A DNA stretch of 64,000 nucleotides from Peribacillus frigoritolerans (GCF_004358755.1 NZ_SMZY01000002.1:124001-188000); one strand, 5' to 3'; counted from the first letter of the stretch, positions 1 through 9,221 are shown. Translations and numbers: made by a program. Notes: a model not told the origin generated them from the letters alone.

Positions 1-1
1 G

Positions 2-334
2 GCTACTCTTCATGAGTGGATTCAAATGGGCCACAGATTTGCCGCCGCTTTAATCTTTATCTGGGTGGCAATAGCTGCCTACAAAGCATTTAAATACTAT
101 AAGCATCAAAAAATCGTCTATTACGGCTGGATGATTGCTTTTGCCCTTATTTCCATGCAAGTAGTGTCCGGGGCGCTTGTCGTGCTGACGGGTTTAAATT
201 TAGCTGTCGCACTCGCCCATGCACTAATTATCTCTTGTCTTTTCGGGGTTCTGAGCTACTTCATCCTGCTTATCAGCAGAAACAAAATTAACCGTCAGGC
301 ACAATTGAATAAAGAGAATAAAAAAGTCATCTAA
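2..334 (+). CDS. ctaA: Heme A synthase CtaA, C-terminal part (5' end outside window)
   Basis: The open frame enters from the left edge (codons begin at base 2) and ends at 334, giving about 110 residues. It matches the C-terminal half of Bacillus CtaA, which oxidises the C8 methyl of heme O to make heme A for cytochrome aa3/caa3 oxidase. Visible: a histidine in the QMGHR motif just before a membrane helix (a heme-ligand-type position), two more hydrophobic helices with a second His near LAHALI, and a basic tail. The first in-frame ATG at 26 lies inside the helix-preceding motif, so it is not the start. A hairpin terminator follows. Identification rests on motif and on the pyc/ftsW neighbourhood, which agrees with B. 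subtilis. Confidence 0.9.
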   Translation, partial: ATLHEWIQMGHRFAAALIFIWVAIAAYKAFKYYKHQKIVYYGWMIAFALISMQVVSGALVVLTGLNLAVALAHALIISCLFGVLSYFILLISRNKINRQAQLNKENKKVI

Positions 335-371
335 ATGGAGGGATTCTTCTTTCCCTTGAATAGTATGACGA

Positions 372-398
372 AGCCAGCCTCTTTCGGCTGGCTTTTTT
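372..398 (+). terminator. Rho-independent terminator of ctaA
   Basis: AGCCAGCC and GGCTGGCT form an 8-bp stem around a short TCTTTC-type loop, followed by a run of six T. It sits about 40 nt after the ctaA stop. Confidence 0.85.
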
Positions 399-500
399 GA
401 TTAATTGTGATCTCTAGAATTGTTGAGATCCTATGCCTCCCATATACCGATCCTCCGCTAGGTTTGACTTCTAAAAGAGCTGATTTGATTCTTCTTTCTT

Positions 501-604
501 CACCCTTTCATGTAAAAGTGTCCTCTTAGCAACGCTTTGTTTCCTCTTTCCTCACCCTTTCTTGTAAAAGTGTCCTCATTACAACGCTTTGTTTCCTCCT
601 TCCT
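501..604. repeat. Two-copy 52-bp tandem repeat
   Basis: Two adjacent units (501-552 and 553-604) are almost identical, differing at a handful of bases. Both contain the run TGTAAAAGTGTCCTC and end in a pyrimidine-rich GTTTCCTC stretch. The repeat fills most of the 357-nt gap between ctaA and the photolyase gene; nothing else was recognised in this gap apart from the ctaA terminator. Confidence 0.85.
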
Positions 605-691
605 TTGATTTCTCATCAAAAAAAGCACACCAAGCGGTATGCGAATTTACTGTTATATTAAATTTAATTAACTTTCAGCGCGCGTTCTTTT

Positions 692-2113
692 TTACAAGCC
701 TTTAAACATTTCAATCGCTTTTTTCCTTTGCTCGCTGTGTTCAACTGTAGGCTCTGGATAGTCCTCACCAACCCTGCAGTTCGCCTGTTTCTGCTGATCA
801 TTGTTCATTTTCCAGGGTTCGTGAATAAACCGGGCATCGACATCTTTTAGCTCAGGTACATATTTCCGGATGAATTCTCCATCAGGGTCGAATCTTTTCG
901 ACTGTGTGACCGGATTAAACACTCTGAAATAAGGCACGGCGTCTGTTCCGACTGAAGCGGCCCACTGCCAGCCGCCAATGTTGGATGCCGGCTCATAATC
1001 TACTAGCTTTTTCGCAAAATATTCTTCTCCCAAACGCCAGTCGAGCAGATAATCCTTCGTTAAAAATGAGGCAGTAATCATCCTTAACCGGTTATGCATC
1101 CATCCTTCAGCGTTCAGCTGCCTCATTCCCGCATCTACTATTGGATATCCGGTCTTACCGTCGCACCAGGCTTTTAACCGCTCGTTATTTCTGCTCCAAT
1201 TTATTTTGTGATACCGTTCATCTGCCTCTTCAACGGCACTGTTTGGGAATTGGACATAGACCATATTATAAAAATCCCTCCAGGCAAGTTCTTTTACAAA
1301 GGTTTCCTTGCCGCTGTCCTGAACTACCTCAATCTGTGAGACATAATGGTAAACCGTTCTTGGAGAAATGGCTCCCGTTTTTAAATGCCTGGAAAGCTTG
1401 CTTGTTCCGTTTACAGCGGGAAGATCCCGTTTTTTATGATAATCCTCTAATCTTTCGGAAGTGAAGCTTTTTAACGTTTTTAAAGCATCTGCCTCTCCTA
1501 TGTCCTCTCGCTTTTCAAAATCTCCTGCTATTACTTCAAGCTCGCGGTTTCCATCTGCTGTTAATTTTTCAAACCTGCGGGCGCGTTCGGCAAGGGCTTT
1601 TAAATTGATTTGGAGAGGTCTGCTCTTATCAAGCTGTCTCCACGCCCTGTAATAAGGAGTAAAGACTTTATAAAACTCTCCATTCTGCTTTTTTACTTCC
1701 TGTGCACCGTGAAGAAAATGATCCTGGAACGTATAGACTTTTCTATTTTTATCTTGAATGAGCTTCATGACCACTTCATCGCGTTTTTTTCCGTAGCCAG
1801 TCTCATCTTCATTGAAAAAGAACATCTCAATCTCGGGAAGGTTATCTATTAAAGAAGTAAAGACCTTATCTGTCTCTCCTGATAAAAGGTGAAACGCAAT
1901 ATTCTTACTCTCACATTCTTTCATGAATAAATATAATGTCTGAAAGAAATACTGATGCCGCTTATCTATGCTGTCACTCAAAAAGTGGGGATTCATCTGA
2001 AAAAACAATAACAATCTTGCATCATTCTTTTCTGCCCACTTCATCGCATTTGAAAGAGCTGTATGATCCTGCAGTCTTAAATCCCTGCGAAACCAAACTG
2101 CCGCTGTTTTCAT
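692..2113 (-). CDS. phrB: Deoxyribodipyrimidine photolyase (CPD, class I)
   Basis: A 473-residue flavoprotein that uses blue light to split cyclobutane pyrimidine dimers in DNA. The length equals that of E. coli PhrB. The N-terminal alpha/beta antenna domain opens with WFRRDLRLQDH (residues about 7-17). The C-terminal FAD-binding helical domain carries WRDFYN, DAGMRQL, GWMHNR and GGWQWAASVGTDAVPYFR (about 380-397), which contains the tryptophan of the electron-transfer chain and the lesion/FAD contacts of CPD photolyases. The ATG at 2113 has a good GAGGTG ribosome site. The gene is convergent with ctaA and upstream of nothing obvious, so probably monocistronic. A cryptochrome-like role is possible but the motifs favour repair. 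Confidence 0.95.
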   Translation of the reverse strand: MKTAAVWFRRDLRLQDHTALSNAMKWAEKNDARLLLFFQMNPHFLSDSIDKRHQYFFQTLYLFMKECESKNIAFHLLSGETDKVFTSLIDNLPEIEMFFFNEDETGYGKKRDEVVMKLIQDKNRKVYTFQDHFLHGAQEVKKQNGEFYKVFTPYYRAWRQLDKSRPLQINLKALAERARRFEKLTADGNRELEVIAGDFEKREDIGEADALKTLKSFTSERLEDYHKKRDLPAVNGTSKLSRHLKTGAISPRTVYHYVSQIEVVQDSGKETFVKELAWRDFYNMVYVQFPNSAVEEADERYHKINWSRNNERLKAWCDGKTGYPIVDAGMRQLNAEGWMHNRLRMITASFLTKDYLLDWRLGEEYFAKKLVDYEPASNIGGWQWAASVGTDAVPYFRVFNPVTQSKRFDPDGEFIRKYVPELKDVDARFIHEPWKMNNDQQKQANCRVGEDYPEPTVEHSEQRKKAIEMFKGL

Positions 2114-2219
2114 ATTTTTTCACCTCATTCTAGATTGTAGCGAGTTCCATTCTATTATGAAAGAATGGATGGGTTTTTGTGTGGTGACCCAAATCCATAT
2201 TAAGCCGAAAAAGAAAAAA

Positions 2220-2238
2220 ACAGCCCGGAGGCTGTCTT
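2220..2238 (-). terminator. Terminator of pyc
   Basis: ACAGCC / GGCTGT stem with a 4-nt loop immediately after the pyc stop. On the minus strand it is followed by a long T run (seen as AAGAAAAAAA on the plus strand). Confidence 0.8.
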
Positions 2239-5200
2239 TTAATGACTGATTTCAATTAATAAATCACCAGTTTGAATGGCTTCACCGTTTGATACATGTA
2301 TATCTTTGATCGTTCCTGAGAATGGCGCCTGAACGGTTGTTTCCATTTTCATTGCTTCAGTCAGGAGCAAATGATCGCCCTTGCTGACTTTTTCGCCTTT
2401 TTCAGCTAAAACCTTGATGACCGTACCAGGCATTGTCGCTCCGATATGATCTTTGTTGCCTTTATCAGCTTTCATTTTCGCTGTGATTGTCGCTTTAATG
2501 TTTTCATCACGGATAATGACCTCGCGGGGCTGGCCATTTAGTTCAAAATAGACGACGCGTGTTCCATCAGGCTGAGGCTCTCCAATTGAAACCAGTTTTA
2601 CGATCAGCGTTTTCCCCTGTTCGATTTCAACTTCAATTTCTTCGCCAAGTCTCATTCCATATAAGAATGTCGGCGTATCAAGAACTGAAATATCCCCGAA
2701 CTGTTCAAATGTCTTTGCATAGTCCATAAACACTTTTGGATAAAGGGCATGAGCGATTGCATCAAAGCTTGTTACTTGTCTATTTAAGCTTTGGAACAGC
2801 TCTTCTTTCAATGCGCCAAAGTTAACCGGCTCAAGCAATTCACCAGGTCTGACCGAAATCGGTTTGCGGCCTTTCAAGATAATGCGCTGAAGTTCTTTCG
2901 GAAAACCGCCGTGAGGCTGTCCGAGATATCCTTCAAATAATTCAATAACGGAATCCGGGAAATCAAGCGTTTCTCCGCGCTCATAAATATCATCTTCGGT
3001 TAAATTATTTTGAACCATGAAGAGGGCCATGTCGCCGACTACTTTCGAAGAAGGCGTTACCTTCACTAAATCTCCAAACATATCATTTACGCGGCGATAC
3101 ATCTCTTTTACTTCATTCCAGCGGTCATCGAGTCCAACAGCTTTTGCCTGCTGCTGAAGATTGCTGTATTGTCCGCCTGGCATTTCATGCATGTACACTT
3201 CCGAATGAGGAGAATTCATTCCGCTCTCAAAATCCTGATAATAGTGGCGCACGCCTTCCCAATATTGAGACAGTTCTTCTAATGCTTCAATATCGGCTTT
3301 AGGCCGGCGGTCCATGCCCTGCAGGGCATGATAGAGAGAATTTGCGCTCGGCTGTGAGGTTAATCCGGACATAGAGCTTACAGCTACATCCACAACGTCG
3401 ACTCCAGCTTCGATTGCTTTGGCGTAAGTGAAAATACCATTTCCGCTCGTATCATGCGTGTGAAGATGAATTGGAATGGAAATCGTTTCTTTTAAAGCAG
3501 AAATCAGATCATAAGCAGCCTGCGGCTTAAGCAAGCCTGCCATATCTTTAATTCCCAAGATATGAGATCCTGATTCTTCCAGTTCTTTAGCCAGATTTTT
3601 ATAATATTCAAGATCATATTTCCGGCGGGAAGGATCTAAAATATCTCCGGTATAGCAAATCGCAGCCTCAGCGATTTTATTTGAATTTCTGACCGCTTCA
3701 ATCGCAGGACGCATTCCTTCAACCCAGTTCAGGCTGTCGAAAATCCGGAAAACATCTATTCCTGCATAAGAAGACTTTTCTACAAACTCTTCAATGACAT
3801 TATCCGGATAATTTTTATAGCCCACCGCGTTTGATGCACGAAGAAGCATTTGCAGCAGGATATTTGGAACTTGCTTTCTGACTGTGAGCAATCTGTCCCA
3901 AGGATCTTCTTTTAAGAAGCGGTATGCTACATCAAATGTTGCTCCGCCCCACATTTCAAGTGAAAATAAATTAGGAAGAAGCCTTGCTGTAGGTTCAGCG
4001 ATATGTTTGATGTCATTCGTTCTTAAGCGTGTTGCCAGCAGGGATTGATGAGCGTCGCGGAATGTTGTATCTGTTAATAGCACTTCATTCTGTTCTTTCA
4101 GCCATCTCACAAGACCTTCCGGACCCTGCTCGTCAAGAATCTGCTTTGTTCCGTTTGGAATCGGTTCGGAAAGTTTTACTTTTGGAATATAGAGCTTATC
4201 GAAAACCGGCTTCTTTTTCTTTTCAATGCCCGGGAAGCCATTAACTGTTACATTTCCAATGTAGGAAAGCATTTTTGTTCCGCGGTCTTTTTTCTTTGAA
4301 AATACGAACAGCTCTGGTGATGAATCAATGAAAGATGTATCGTATTCACCTGACATGAATTTCTCATGTTTAATAACATTTTCTAAAAAAGGAATGTTGG
4401 TTTTAATCCCTCTGATCCTGAATTCCCTTAAGTTTCGGATCATTTTTGCGGCTGCCTGCTCAAACGTCAGCGCCTGAGTTGAAAGCTTAACCAGCAAAGA
4501 ATCATAATGCGGCGTAATAACAGCTCCCTGGAATCCGTTTCCGGCATCAAGTCTTACTCCGAAGCCGCCTCCTGAACGGTATGCCATGATCTTGCCAGTA
4601 TCCGGCATGAAATTATTCAATGGATCTTCTGTTGTAACCCTTGATTGAATGGCATAGCCCGTTACCCTGATTTGATCCTGTGCCGGTATGCCGATTTTTT
4701 TGCCATGAAGAGGATAGCCTTCTGCAACCATAATTTGAGTCTGAACAATATCAATTCCTGTGACCATTTCGGTAATCGTATGCTCTACTTGAACACGGGG
4801 ATTAACTTCAATGAAGTAAAACTCACCACTCGCAACTAAGAATTCCACTGTTCCTGCATTCACATATTCAACTTTGTTCATCAGCTTAACAGCTGCATCA
4901 CAAATGTCCTGTCTTAATTTTTCATCTACAGATACACTTGGAGCGACCTCAACCACTTTTTGATGACGTCTTTGCACGGAACAATCACGTTCAAACAAAT
5001 GAATGATATTGCCGTGTTCATCACCAATAATTTGCACTTCAATGTGCTTAGGATTTTCAATTAGCTTTTCAACGTATACTTCATCGTTGCCAAATGCCGC
5101 TTTTGCTTCTGATTTGGCACGTTCATAGGATTCTTTAACATCTGCAGCGCTGCGCACAATCCTCATGCCGCGTCCGCCGCCTCCAAGTGAAGCCTTAATA

Positions 5201-5682
5201 ATGAAAGGATAGCCATTTTCGCGGCCAAAATCTACAACATCCTCTAAGCTTTGCACAGGTCCGTTGCTGCCCGGAATGACCGGAATATCTGCTAGCTCTG
5301 CCTGCTTTCTTGCTTTCACTTTGTCCCCAAACATGTCAAGATGCTTAGACTTAGGGCCAATGAAAATAATTCCCTCTTCTTCGCATCTTCTTGCAAAATG
5401 AATATTCTCCGATAAAAAGCCATAGCCTGGATGAATGGCATCCACATGATTGGCTTTAGCAATTTCAATAATGCCATCGATATCTAAATAAGCATCTATC
5501 GGTTTTTTCCCTTCGCCCACTATGTATGCTTCATCTGCTTTGTAACGGTGAAATGAGCCTGAATCTTCTTTAGAATAGATGGCCACTGTACGGATATTAA
5601 GCTCCGTGCAGGCACGGAATACACGGATGGCAATTTCACCCCGATTTGCTACAAGTATTTTCTGAATGTTTTTCTGCGACAT
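2239..5682 (-). CDS. pyc: Pyruvate carboxylase
   Basis: A 1147-residue biotin enzyme that carboxylates pyruvate to oxaloacetate with ATP and bicarbonate, refilling the TCA cycle. Domains in order: biotin carboxylase and ATP-grasp (about 1-450, with glycine-rich GGGGRGMR and EVNPRVQVEHT), carboxyltransferase TIM barrel (about 530-830, with TTFRDAHQSLLATR and the metal-site LHTHDTSGN), the conserved linker domain, and a C-terminal biotinyl carrier with EAMKMET, biotin lysine at residue 1112. Full family length, ATG start with a GGGGG ribosome site. It lies 75 nt after ftsW on the same strand, but the gap carries its own promoter-like elements and two CcpN-type boxes, described separately. Confidence 0.98.
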   Translation of the reverse strand: MSQKNIQKILVANRGEIAIRVFRACTELNIRTVAIYSKEDSGSFHRYKADEAYIVGEGKKPIDAYLDIDGIIEIAKANHVDAIHPGYGFLSENIHFARRCEEEGIIFIGPKSKHLDMFGDKVKARKQAELADIPVIPGSNGPVQSLEDVVDFGRENGYPFIIKASLGGGGRGMRIVRSAADVKESYERAKSEAKAAFGNDEVYVEKLIENPKHIEVQIIGDEHGNIIHLFERDCSVQRRHQKVVEVAPSVSVDEKLRQDICDAAVKLMNKVEYVNAGTVEFLVASGEFYFIEVNPRVQVEHTITEMVTGIDIVQTQIMVAEGYPLHGKKIGIPAQDQIRVTGYAIQSRVTTEDPLNNFMPDTGKIMAYRSGGGFGVRLDAGNGFQGAVITPHYDSLLVKLSTQALTFEQAAAKMIRNLREFRIRGIKTNIPFLENVIKHEKFMSGEYDTSFIDSSPELFVFSKKKDRGTKMLSYIGNVTVNGFPGIEKKKKPVFDKLYIPKVKLSEPIPNGTKQILDEQGPEGLVRWLKEQNEVLLTDTTFRDAHQSLLATRLRTNDIKHIAEPTARLLPNLFSLEMWGGATFDVAYRFLKEDPWDRLLTVRKQVPNILLQMLLRASNAVGYKNYPDNVIEEFVEKSSYAGIDVFRIFDSLNWVEGMRPAIEAVRNSNKIAEAAICYTGDILDPSRRKYDLEYYKNLAKELEESGSHILGIKDMAGLLKPQAAYDLISALKETISIPIHLHTHDTSGNGIFTYAKAIEAGVDVVDVAVSSMSGLTSQPSANSLYHALQGMDRRPKADIEALEELSQYWEGVRHYYQDFESGMNSPHSEVYMHEMPGGQYSNLQQQAKAVGLDDRWNEVKEMYRRVNDMFGDLVKVTPSSKVVGDMALFMVQNNLTEDDIYERGETLDFPDSVIELFEGYLGQPHGGFPKELQRIILKGRKPISVRPGELLEPVNFGALKEELFQSLNRQVTSFDAIAHALYPKVFMDYAKTFEQFGDISVLDTPTFLYGMRLGEEIEVEIEQGKTLIVKLVSIGEPQPDGTRVVYFELNGQPREVIIRDENIKATITAKMKADKGNKDHIGATMPGTVIKVLAEKGEKVSKGDHLLLTEAMKMETTVQAPFSGTIKDIHVSNGEAIQTGDLLIEISH

Positions 5683-5720
5683 AGGAATCCCCCTTAAGCT
5701 TCATCAGTTGCACTACTAAA

Positions 5721-5751
5721 AGTATAACACATTTATAATTAGTATAACACT
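5721..5751 (-). promoter_or_regulatory. Two direct CcpN-like operator boxes in front of pyc
   Basis: On the minus strand the element TGTGTTATACT (5721-5731) fits the CcpN consensus TRTGHYATAYW at all 11 positions; a second copy, AGTGTTATACT (5741-5751), fits at 10 of 11. The two start exactly 20 bp apart, two helical turns, so would present the same DNA face. Each contains TATACT, which can serve as a -10 hexamer. The consensus is recalled from work on B. subtilis gapB, pckA and SR1; binding here is inferred. Confidence 0.55.
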
Positions 5752-5757
5752 TTTATT

Positions 5758-6960
5758 CTATTGAAATGGTACCGTATTACTATGTGTTTCTTTTACCGGC
5801 TTCTGTTCCGTTTTCTGATAAGTCGCCCGGTATTTAATAAACATTGATATATTAATAAGAAGCCCCATTGAAAGCATTAATAGAATCATGGAGGAGCCCC
5901 CATAGCTTATAAATGGCAGAGTAACTCCGGTAATCGGCAGCAGCCCTGTTAATCCGCCAACGTTAATAGCTGTCTGGATTCCAATCATGCTTGAAATGCC
6001 GATAGCGAGCAGCGTGCCAAATGCATCTTCACAGTTTCTTGCAATGTGAAAACCTTTCAGCACGATAAAAGCAAGAAGGATCAGGACAAACGCTACTCCG
6101 AATATCCCCAGCTCTTCAGAGATGATCGCCAGAATAAAATCTGTGTGCGATTCAGGCAAATAGCCGTATTTTTGTACACTTTCCCCAAGGCCAAGCCCCG
6201 TCAGGCCGCCTGAACCAATGGCGTAATAAGAATTGATTAAGTGAAACCCTGAGTCTTTAGCATCTCCGAATGGATCCATAAAGCCTACAAAACGGCTGAC
6301 CCGCTCCTCTGTAAAGATCTTGTCCCATTTCAGCAAAACAAGCGGACTGATTGCAGCAAGACCTGCAAGACCCAGGACAATGAGCTTAAAGATGTTTTTC
6401 ATGCCCAGCCCTGAACATAAGACCATCGAAAGAGCAATCATCCCAATAATTGATGCCGAACCTATATCCGGCTGGAGAATGATCAATACACAGATAAAAC
6501 CTGTAAAAATAATCGGAGGCAGCACGCCTCTTCCAAAATGATCAATATATGATTGTTTTTTTTCGTACACAGCTGCAAGGTACAGGATAACACTCAGTTT
6601 CACAAATTCTGCAGGCTGGACTTTAAAACCGAACAGGGAAAACCAGCTTCTGGCACCGCCTGCAACGGAACCAAATACGAAAATAGCTAGGAGCATCAGG
6701 ATGGAAAGCATGACTACGCTCCTGATAAAGAAAGGACTTAAATAAGCTCTGTAAGGAAAGAACATAGTAGCCAAGAGGACTACAAACCCAATTGCAGTAA
6801 AGATTGCCTGCCTTTGAAAAAAATAATCGCTTGTATAACCCCACCTGGCAACGGCAGAAATCATACTTGAGCTGTAAACCATGACAAGACCAAACCCGCA
6901 TAAAAGAATGACAGCAAGTATGAGTGAATAATCATATGATTTGAGAATTTTTTTTATCAT
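5758..6960 (-). CDS. ftsW: Cell division lipid II polymerase FtsW (SEDS family)
   Basis: A polytopic membrane protein that polymerises septal peptidoglycan with its partner class B PBP. The SEDS family is recognised from the opening KSYDYSLILAVILLCGFGL, the VMVYSSS motif, FPYR after the second helix, LQPDIGSA, and the C-terminal GGLTGLLPITGVTLPFISYGG signature. About ten hydrophobic helices are visible. The open frame extends to 7041, but the ATG at 6960 has an AGGAAG ribosome site seven bases upstream and gives 400 residues beginning MIKKILKSYDYS, like B. subtilis FtsW (about 403). I therefore take 6960 as the start. Paralogues RodA/SpoVE are excluded mainly by the pyc-ylaN context. Confidence 0.93.
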   Translation of the reverse strand: MIKKILKSYDYSLILAVILLCGFGLVMVYSSSMISAVARWGYTSDYFFQRQAIFTAIGFVVLLATMFFPYRAYLSPFFIRSVVMLSILMLLAIFVFGSVAGGARSWFSLFGFKVQPAEFVKLSVILYLAAVYEKKQSYIDHFGRGVLPPIIFTGFICVLIILQPDIGSASIIGMIALSMVLCSGLGMKNIFKLIVLGLAGLAAISPLVLLKWDKIFTEERVSRFVGFMDPFGDAKDSGFHLINSYYAIGSGGLTGLGLGESVQKYGYLPESHTDFILAIISEELGIFGVAFVLILLAFIVLKGFHIARNCEDAFGTLLAIGISSMIGIQTAINVGGLTGLLPITGVTLPFISYGGSSMILLMLSMGLLINISMFIKYRATYQKTEQKPVKETHSNTVPFQ

Positions 6961-7070
6961 TTTATCGCTTCCTATCGTGACTTGTTGCTGCATTCTGGAT
7001 GATTTTAATTTCCTAGTTAGAAATTCGAGATTAAAGCGCAAATTCCTTCCATTATGTTTTCAACTTCCGA

Positions 7071-7104
7071 ACGCACGCCTTATGGTAACCCGGCAAACGT
7101 GCGT
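7071..7104. other. Perfect stem-loop upstream of ftsW
   Basis: ACGCACG (7071-7077) and CGTGCGT (7098-7104) are exact inverted repeats, extended inward by a GCC/GGC pairing. No T run follows on either strand, so it does not look like a terminator. It would lie in the ftsW leader if transcription starts upstream. The rest of the roughly 310-nt stretch between the chosen ftsW start and ylaN shows only the ylaN terminator. Confidence 0.45.
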
Positions 7105-7231
7105 AAACAAGTTATAAAAGTATGTAGGTCTTTTGTTCTGGTATATATACCTGCTAAAAAAGGCTGTTTTCTTTCAGGCGTTTATTACATAGATCCATTA
7201 CCGATCTTTGATGACTTGTGAGCTTTATAAA

Positions 7232-7267
7232 AAAACTCAAACTGTCTAATTAAACAGTTTGAGTTTT
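7232..7267 (-). terminator. Terminator of ylaN
   Basis: AAAACTCAAACTGT and ACAGTTTGAGTTTT form a long stem around a short A/T-rich loop right after the ylaN stop, with T runs in both directions. Confidence 0.85.
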
Positions 7268-7271
7268 ATTG

Positions 7272-7553
7272 TTATTTCTTTGTGAACGCCTCGTGCAATG
7301 CCGACATTTCTCTTTCGAGTGTGTCCAGGATAGCTTTGCCTTCCCGCTCATCAATCAGATTCAGCCTTACGGCAAAATCAATTTCTCTCGATAGTCCAAA
7401 CATTTGTGTATCTAAAACCTCTTCATAAAGAGGACATTGAGGCATCGTCAAATTGTCCATTTGGACTTGAATCAGCTTCGTAATTTTATCAGCATCTGCC
7501 TTTAAGAGCGCAAGTGCTTTTTCTCGATGATCAATCGCAATCTCAGACGCCAA
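7272..7553 (-). CDS. ylaN: YlaN family protein (DUF1507), iron-dependent Fur partner
   Basis: A 93-residue cytosolic helical protein closely matching B. subtilis YlaN in length and sequence, including [28 protein letters not shown] and [12 protein letters not shown]. In B. subtilis and Staphylococcus the family is reported to bind iron and the Fur repressor and to be essential when iron is scarce; that is family knowledge, not visible here. The start is TTG at 7553, with a GGAGGGG ribosome site. The gene has its own terminator and lies between ftsW and glutaminase as in B. subtilis. Confidence 0.93.
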   Translation of the reverse strand: MASEIAIDHREKALALLKADADKITKLIQVQMDNLTMPQCPLYEEVLDTQMFGLSREIDFAVRLNLIDEREGKAILDTLEREMSALHEAFTKK

Positions 7554-7677
7554 TTGAACCCCTCCGTTCCCGAGCGATTACCCTAATCTATCTATTAATA
7601 TTATAGGGAAAACAGTAAAAAATCAAGAAAAATCAAGGTGTTATTCATAAGTGAACTTGTTCCCGCACAAAGCTTCA

Positions 7678-8607
7678 TCAGAATATGTTTAATTCATACT
7701 TTTCAGACAAAAGATGCAGCAGTTTTATACCCGCAATACTGTTCCCTTTTTTATCAAGAGAAGGGCCAAAAATTCCGATTCCAAAATGATAGGGCACGAT
7801 TCCCATAATGCCTCCGGACACTCCGCTTTTAGCAGGGATCCCCACTTTTATTGCAAACTCTCCAGAAGCATTATACATGCCGCATGTCACCATAAACGTT
7901 TTGCAGATACGCGCAATATCTTTCGGGATGATTTGTTTTTCTGTTTGAGGATGTTTGCCGTCAAGGGCGAAGACTGCCCCGATTTTCGCAAGATCAAGGC
8001 TGTGCATTTGAACAGCGCATTGCTTTGAATATAAATCAATTAAATCCTCTACATCGCCATCAATGATTCCGTCTTTTTTCATAAAATAACAGAGTGACCT
8101 GTTCAGCCATGCGTTTTCAAATTCAGAAGAAGCGATTTCTGAGCAGACTTTAATATTCTCATTGAAGGTTAATTCTTTTGTAAATGCTAAAAAGCGGGAT
8201 AGTTTTTCTTCCTTGTCAGATCCCTTAATCATATTTGTAACTGCAAGTGCGCCAGCGTTAATCATCGGATTCAGCGGCCGCTGATTTTCATGAGTTTCAA
8301 GCTTGACGATCGAATTAAACGGATCTCCCGTCGGTTCCATGCCCACTTTATCAAATACATAGGATTCCCCATGATCCATCAGTACAAGAGCAAGCGTCAG
8401 CACTTTTGATATGCTTTGCAAGGTAAAGCTTTTTTCAATATCCCCAGCTGACATACAAGTGTTTTCAATATGATAAATCGCAACGGATAAATCACCTTGA
8501 TTTGCTTCACCCAGTGCAGGTATATAGTCAGCAATCTTGCCTTCCTTTGTCACTTCCCTTGCAATGCTGACAAGCTCCGCCAATTCTTCGCTGGTTTGAC
8601 ATGGCAT
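7678..8607 (-). CDS. glsA: Glutaminase A (YlaM/GlsA2 type)
   Basis: A 309-residue serine-dependent beta-lactamase-fold glutaminase converting glutamine to glutamate and ammonia. Seen: GELSVAIY-like [12 protein letters not shown] near the substrate loop, the catalytic S-x-x-K in [10 protein letters not shown] (about 65-75), the [13 protein letters not shown] motif, and the Gly-rich [10 protein letters not shown] near the C terminus. Length is normal for the family (about 305-310). ATG at 8607 with GAGGTG upstream. It is divergent from the ylaL-like gene, and the shared 119-nt intergenic region holds a cre-like element, so catabolite control of one or both genes is plausible. Confidence 0.95.
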   Translation of the reverse strand: MPCQTSEELAELVSIAREVTKEGKIADYIPALGEANQGDLSVAIYHIENTCMSAGDIEKSFTLQSISKVLTLALVLMDHGESYVFDKVGMEPTGDPFNSIVKLETHENQRPLNPMINAGALAVTNMIKGSDKEEKLSRFLAFTKELTFNENIKVCSEIASSEFENAWLNRSLCYFMKKDGIIDGDVEDLIDLYSKQCAVQMHSLDLAKIGAVFALDGKHPQTEKQIIPKDIARICKTFMVTCGMYNASGEFAIKVGIPAKSGVSGGIMGIVPYHFGIGIFGPSLDKKGNSIAGIKLLHLLSEKYELNIF

Positions 8608-8683
8608 GGTCTGTTCACCTCTTCATTCAGTATGAGGTGTTAGTTTGCCCAAAAACCATCATGCCAATGTCCCTCATGACAAA

Positions 8684-8712
8684 TTGACAGAAAGCGCTTA
8701 TACTTTTAAAGA
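8684..8712 (+). promoter_or_regulatory. TTGACA promoter overlapping a cre-like site
   Basis: TTGACA at 8684-8689 is a perfect -35; a weak TAAAGA lies 17 nt later. The bases 8689-8702, read on the minus strand, match the cre consensus TGWAARCGYTWNCW at 13 of 14 positions (core AAGCGCTT). A CcpA site directly over the spacer would repress the downstream ylaL-like gene; the effect is inferred. Confidence 0.5.
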
Positions 8713-8726
8713 AAGGACGTGTAGCA

Positions 8727-9221
8727 ATGGATTCAATCATTTTGATAAAAGGAAATATTGCCTTTCCAATTACACTGGATCCCGGCGTATGGATATTTGA
8801 TGAGAGAAAAGTCGATCTGACTGTTTATTTTGATGAAAACAAAAAAGAGCGGAACGAACTGGAAGAGTACACAAAGGCAGTCTCCAAACACTGGGACCAG
8901 GAAATCCGCGAAGGAGCCAAGCTCCCGGAAAACAAAAATAATAAGCGAACTGAAAAAGAAAGAATTCTGAATGGAACGTTTGGTATACCTTTTCTTCCAT
9001 TCCTTAAAAATGCGGAGCCTGCTCAGACAGCAAAATATGCTGTATTCAAAACCGGGCAAGGAGACGTAAGAATGTCACTTGAGGAAGCCTCTGCCCTCAT
9101 CCTTGGATTCAGCAAGAATGGTAAACCCCTTACTGACGAAGGTCCCGTTGCTCTCTATTACGGTGATGGCAGCAACCGCAATAATCCTATTACGAACATA
9201 AAAGAAATTATTATTGAGTAA
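8727..9221 (+). CDS. ylaL: YlaL-like protein, PPIase-annotated family
   Basis: A 164-residue soluble protein with no signal peptide. Position between glutaminase and phoH, orientation and size agree with B. subtilis ylaL, whose family is sometimes labelled peptidyl-prolyl isomerase; I see no convincing isomerase motif and do not claim that activity. The N-terminal half contains KGNIAFPITLDPGVWIFD followed by a charged EKERILNG stretch; the C-terminal half has YYGDGSNRNNPI. ATG start at 8727 with an AAAGGACG ribosome site. It ends in a terminator shared with the convergent phoH-like gene. Confidence 0.75.
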   Translation: MDSIILIKGNIAFPITLDPGVWIFDERKVDLTVYFDENKKERNELEEYTKAVSKHWDQEIREGAKLPENKNNKRTEKERILNGTFGIPFLPFLKNAEPAQTAKYAVFKTGQGDVRMSLEEASALILGFSKNGKPLTDEGPVALYYGDGSNRNNPITNIKEIIIE

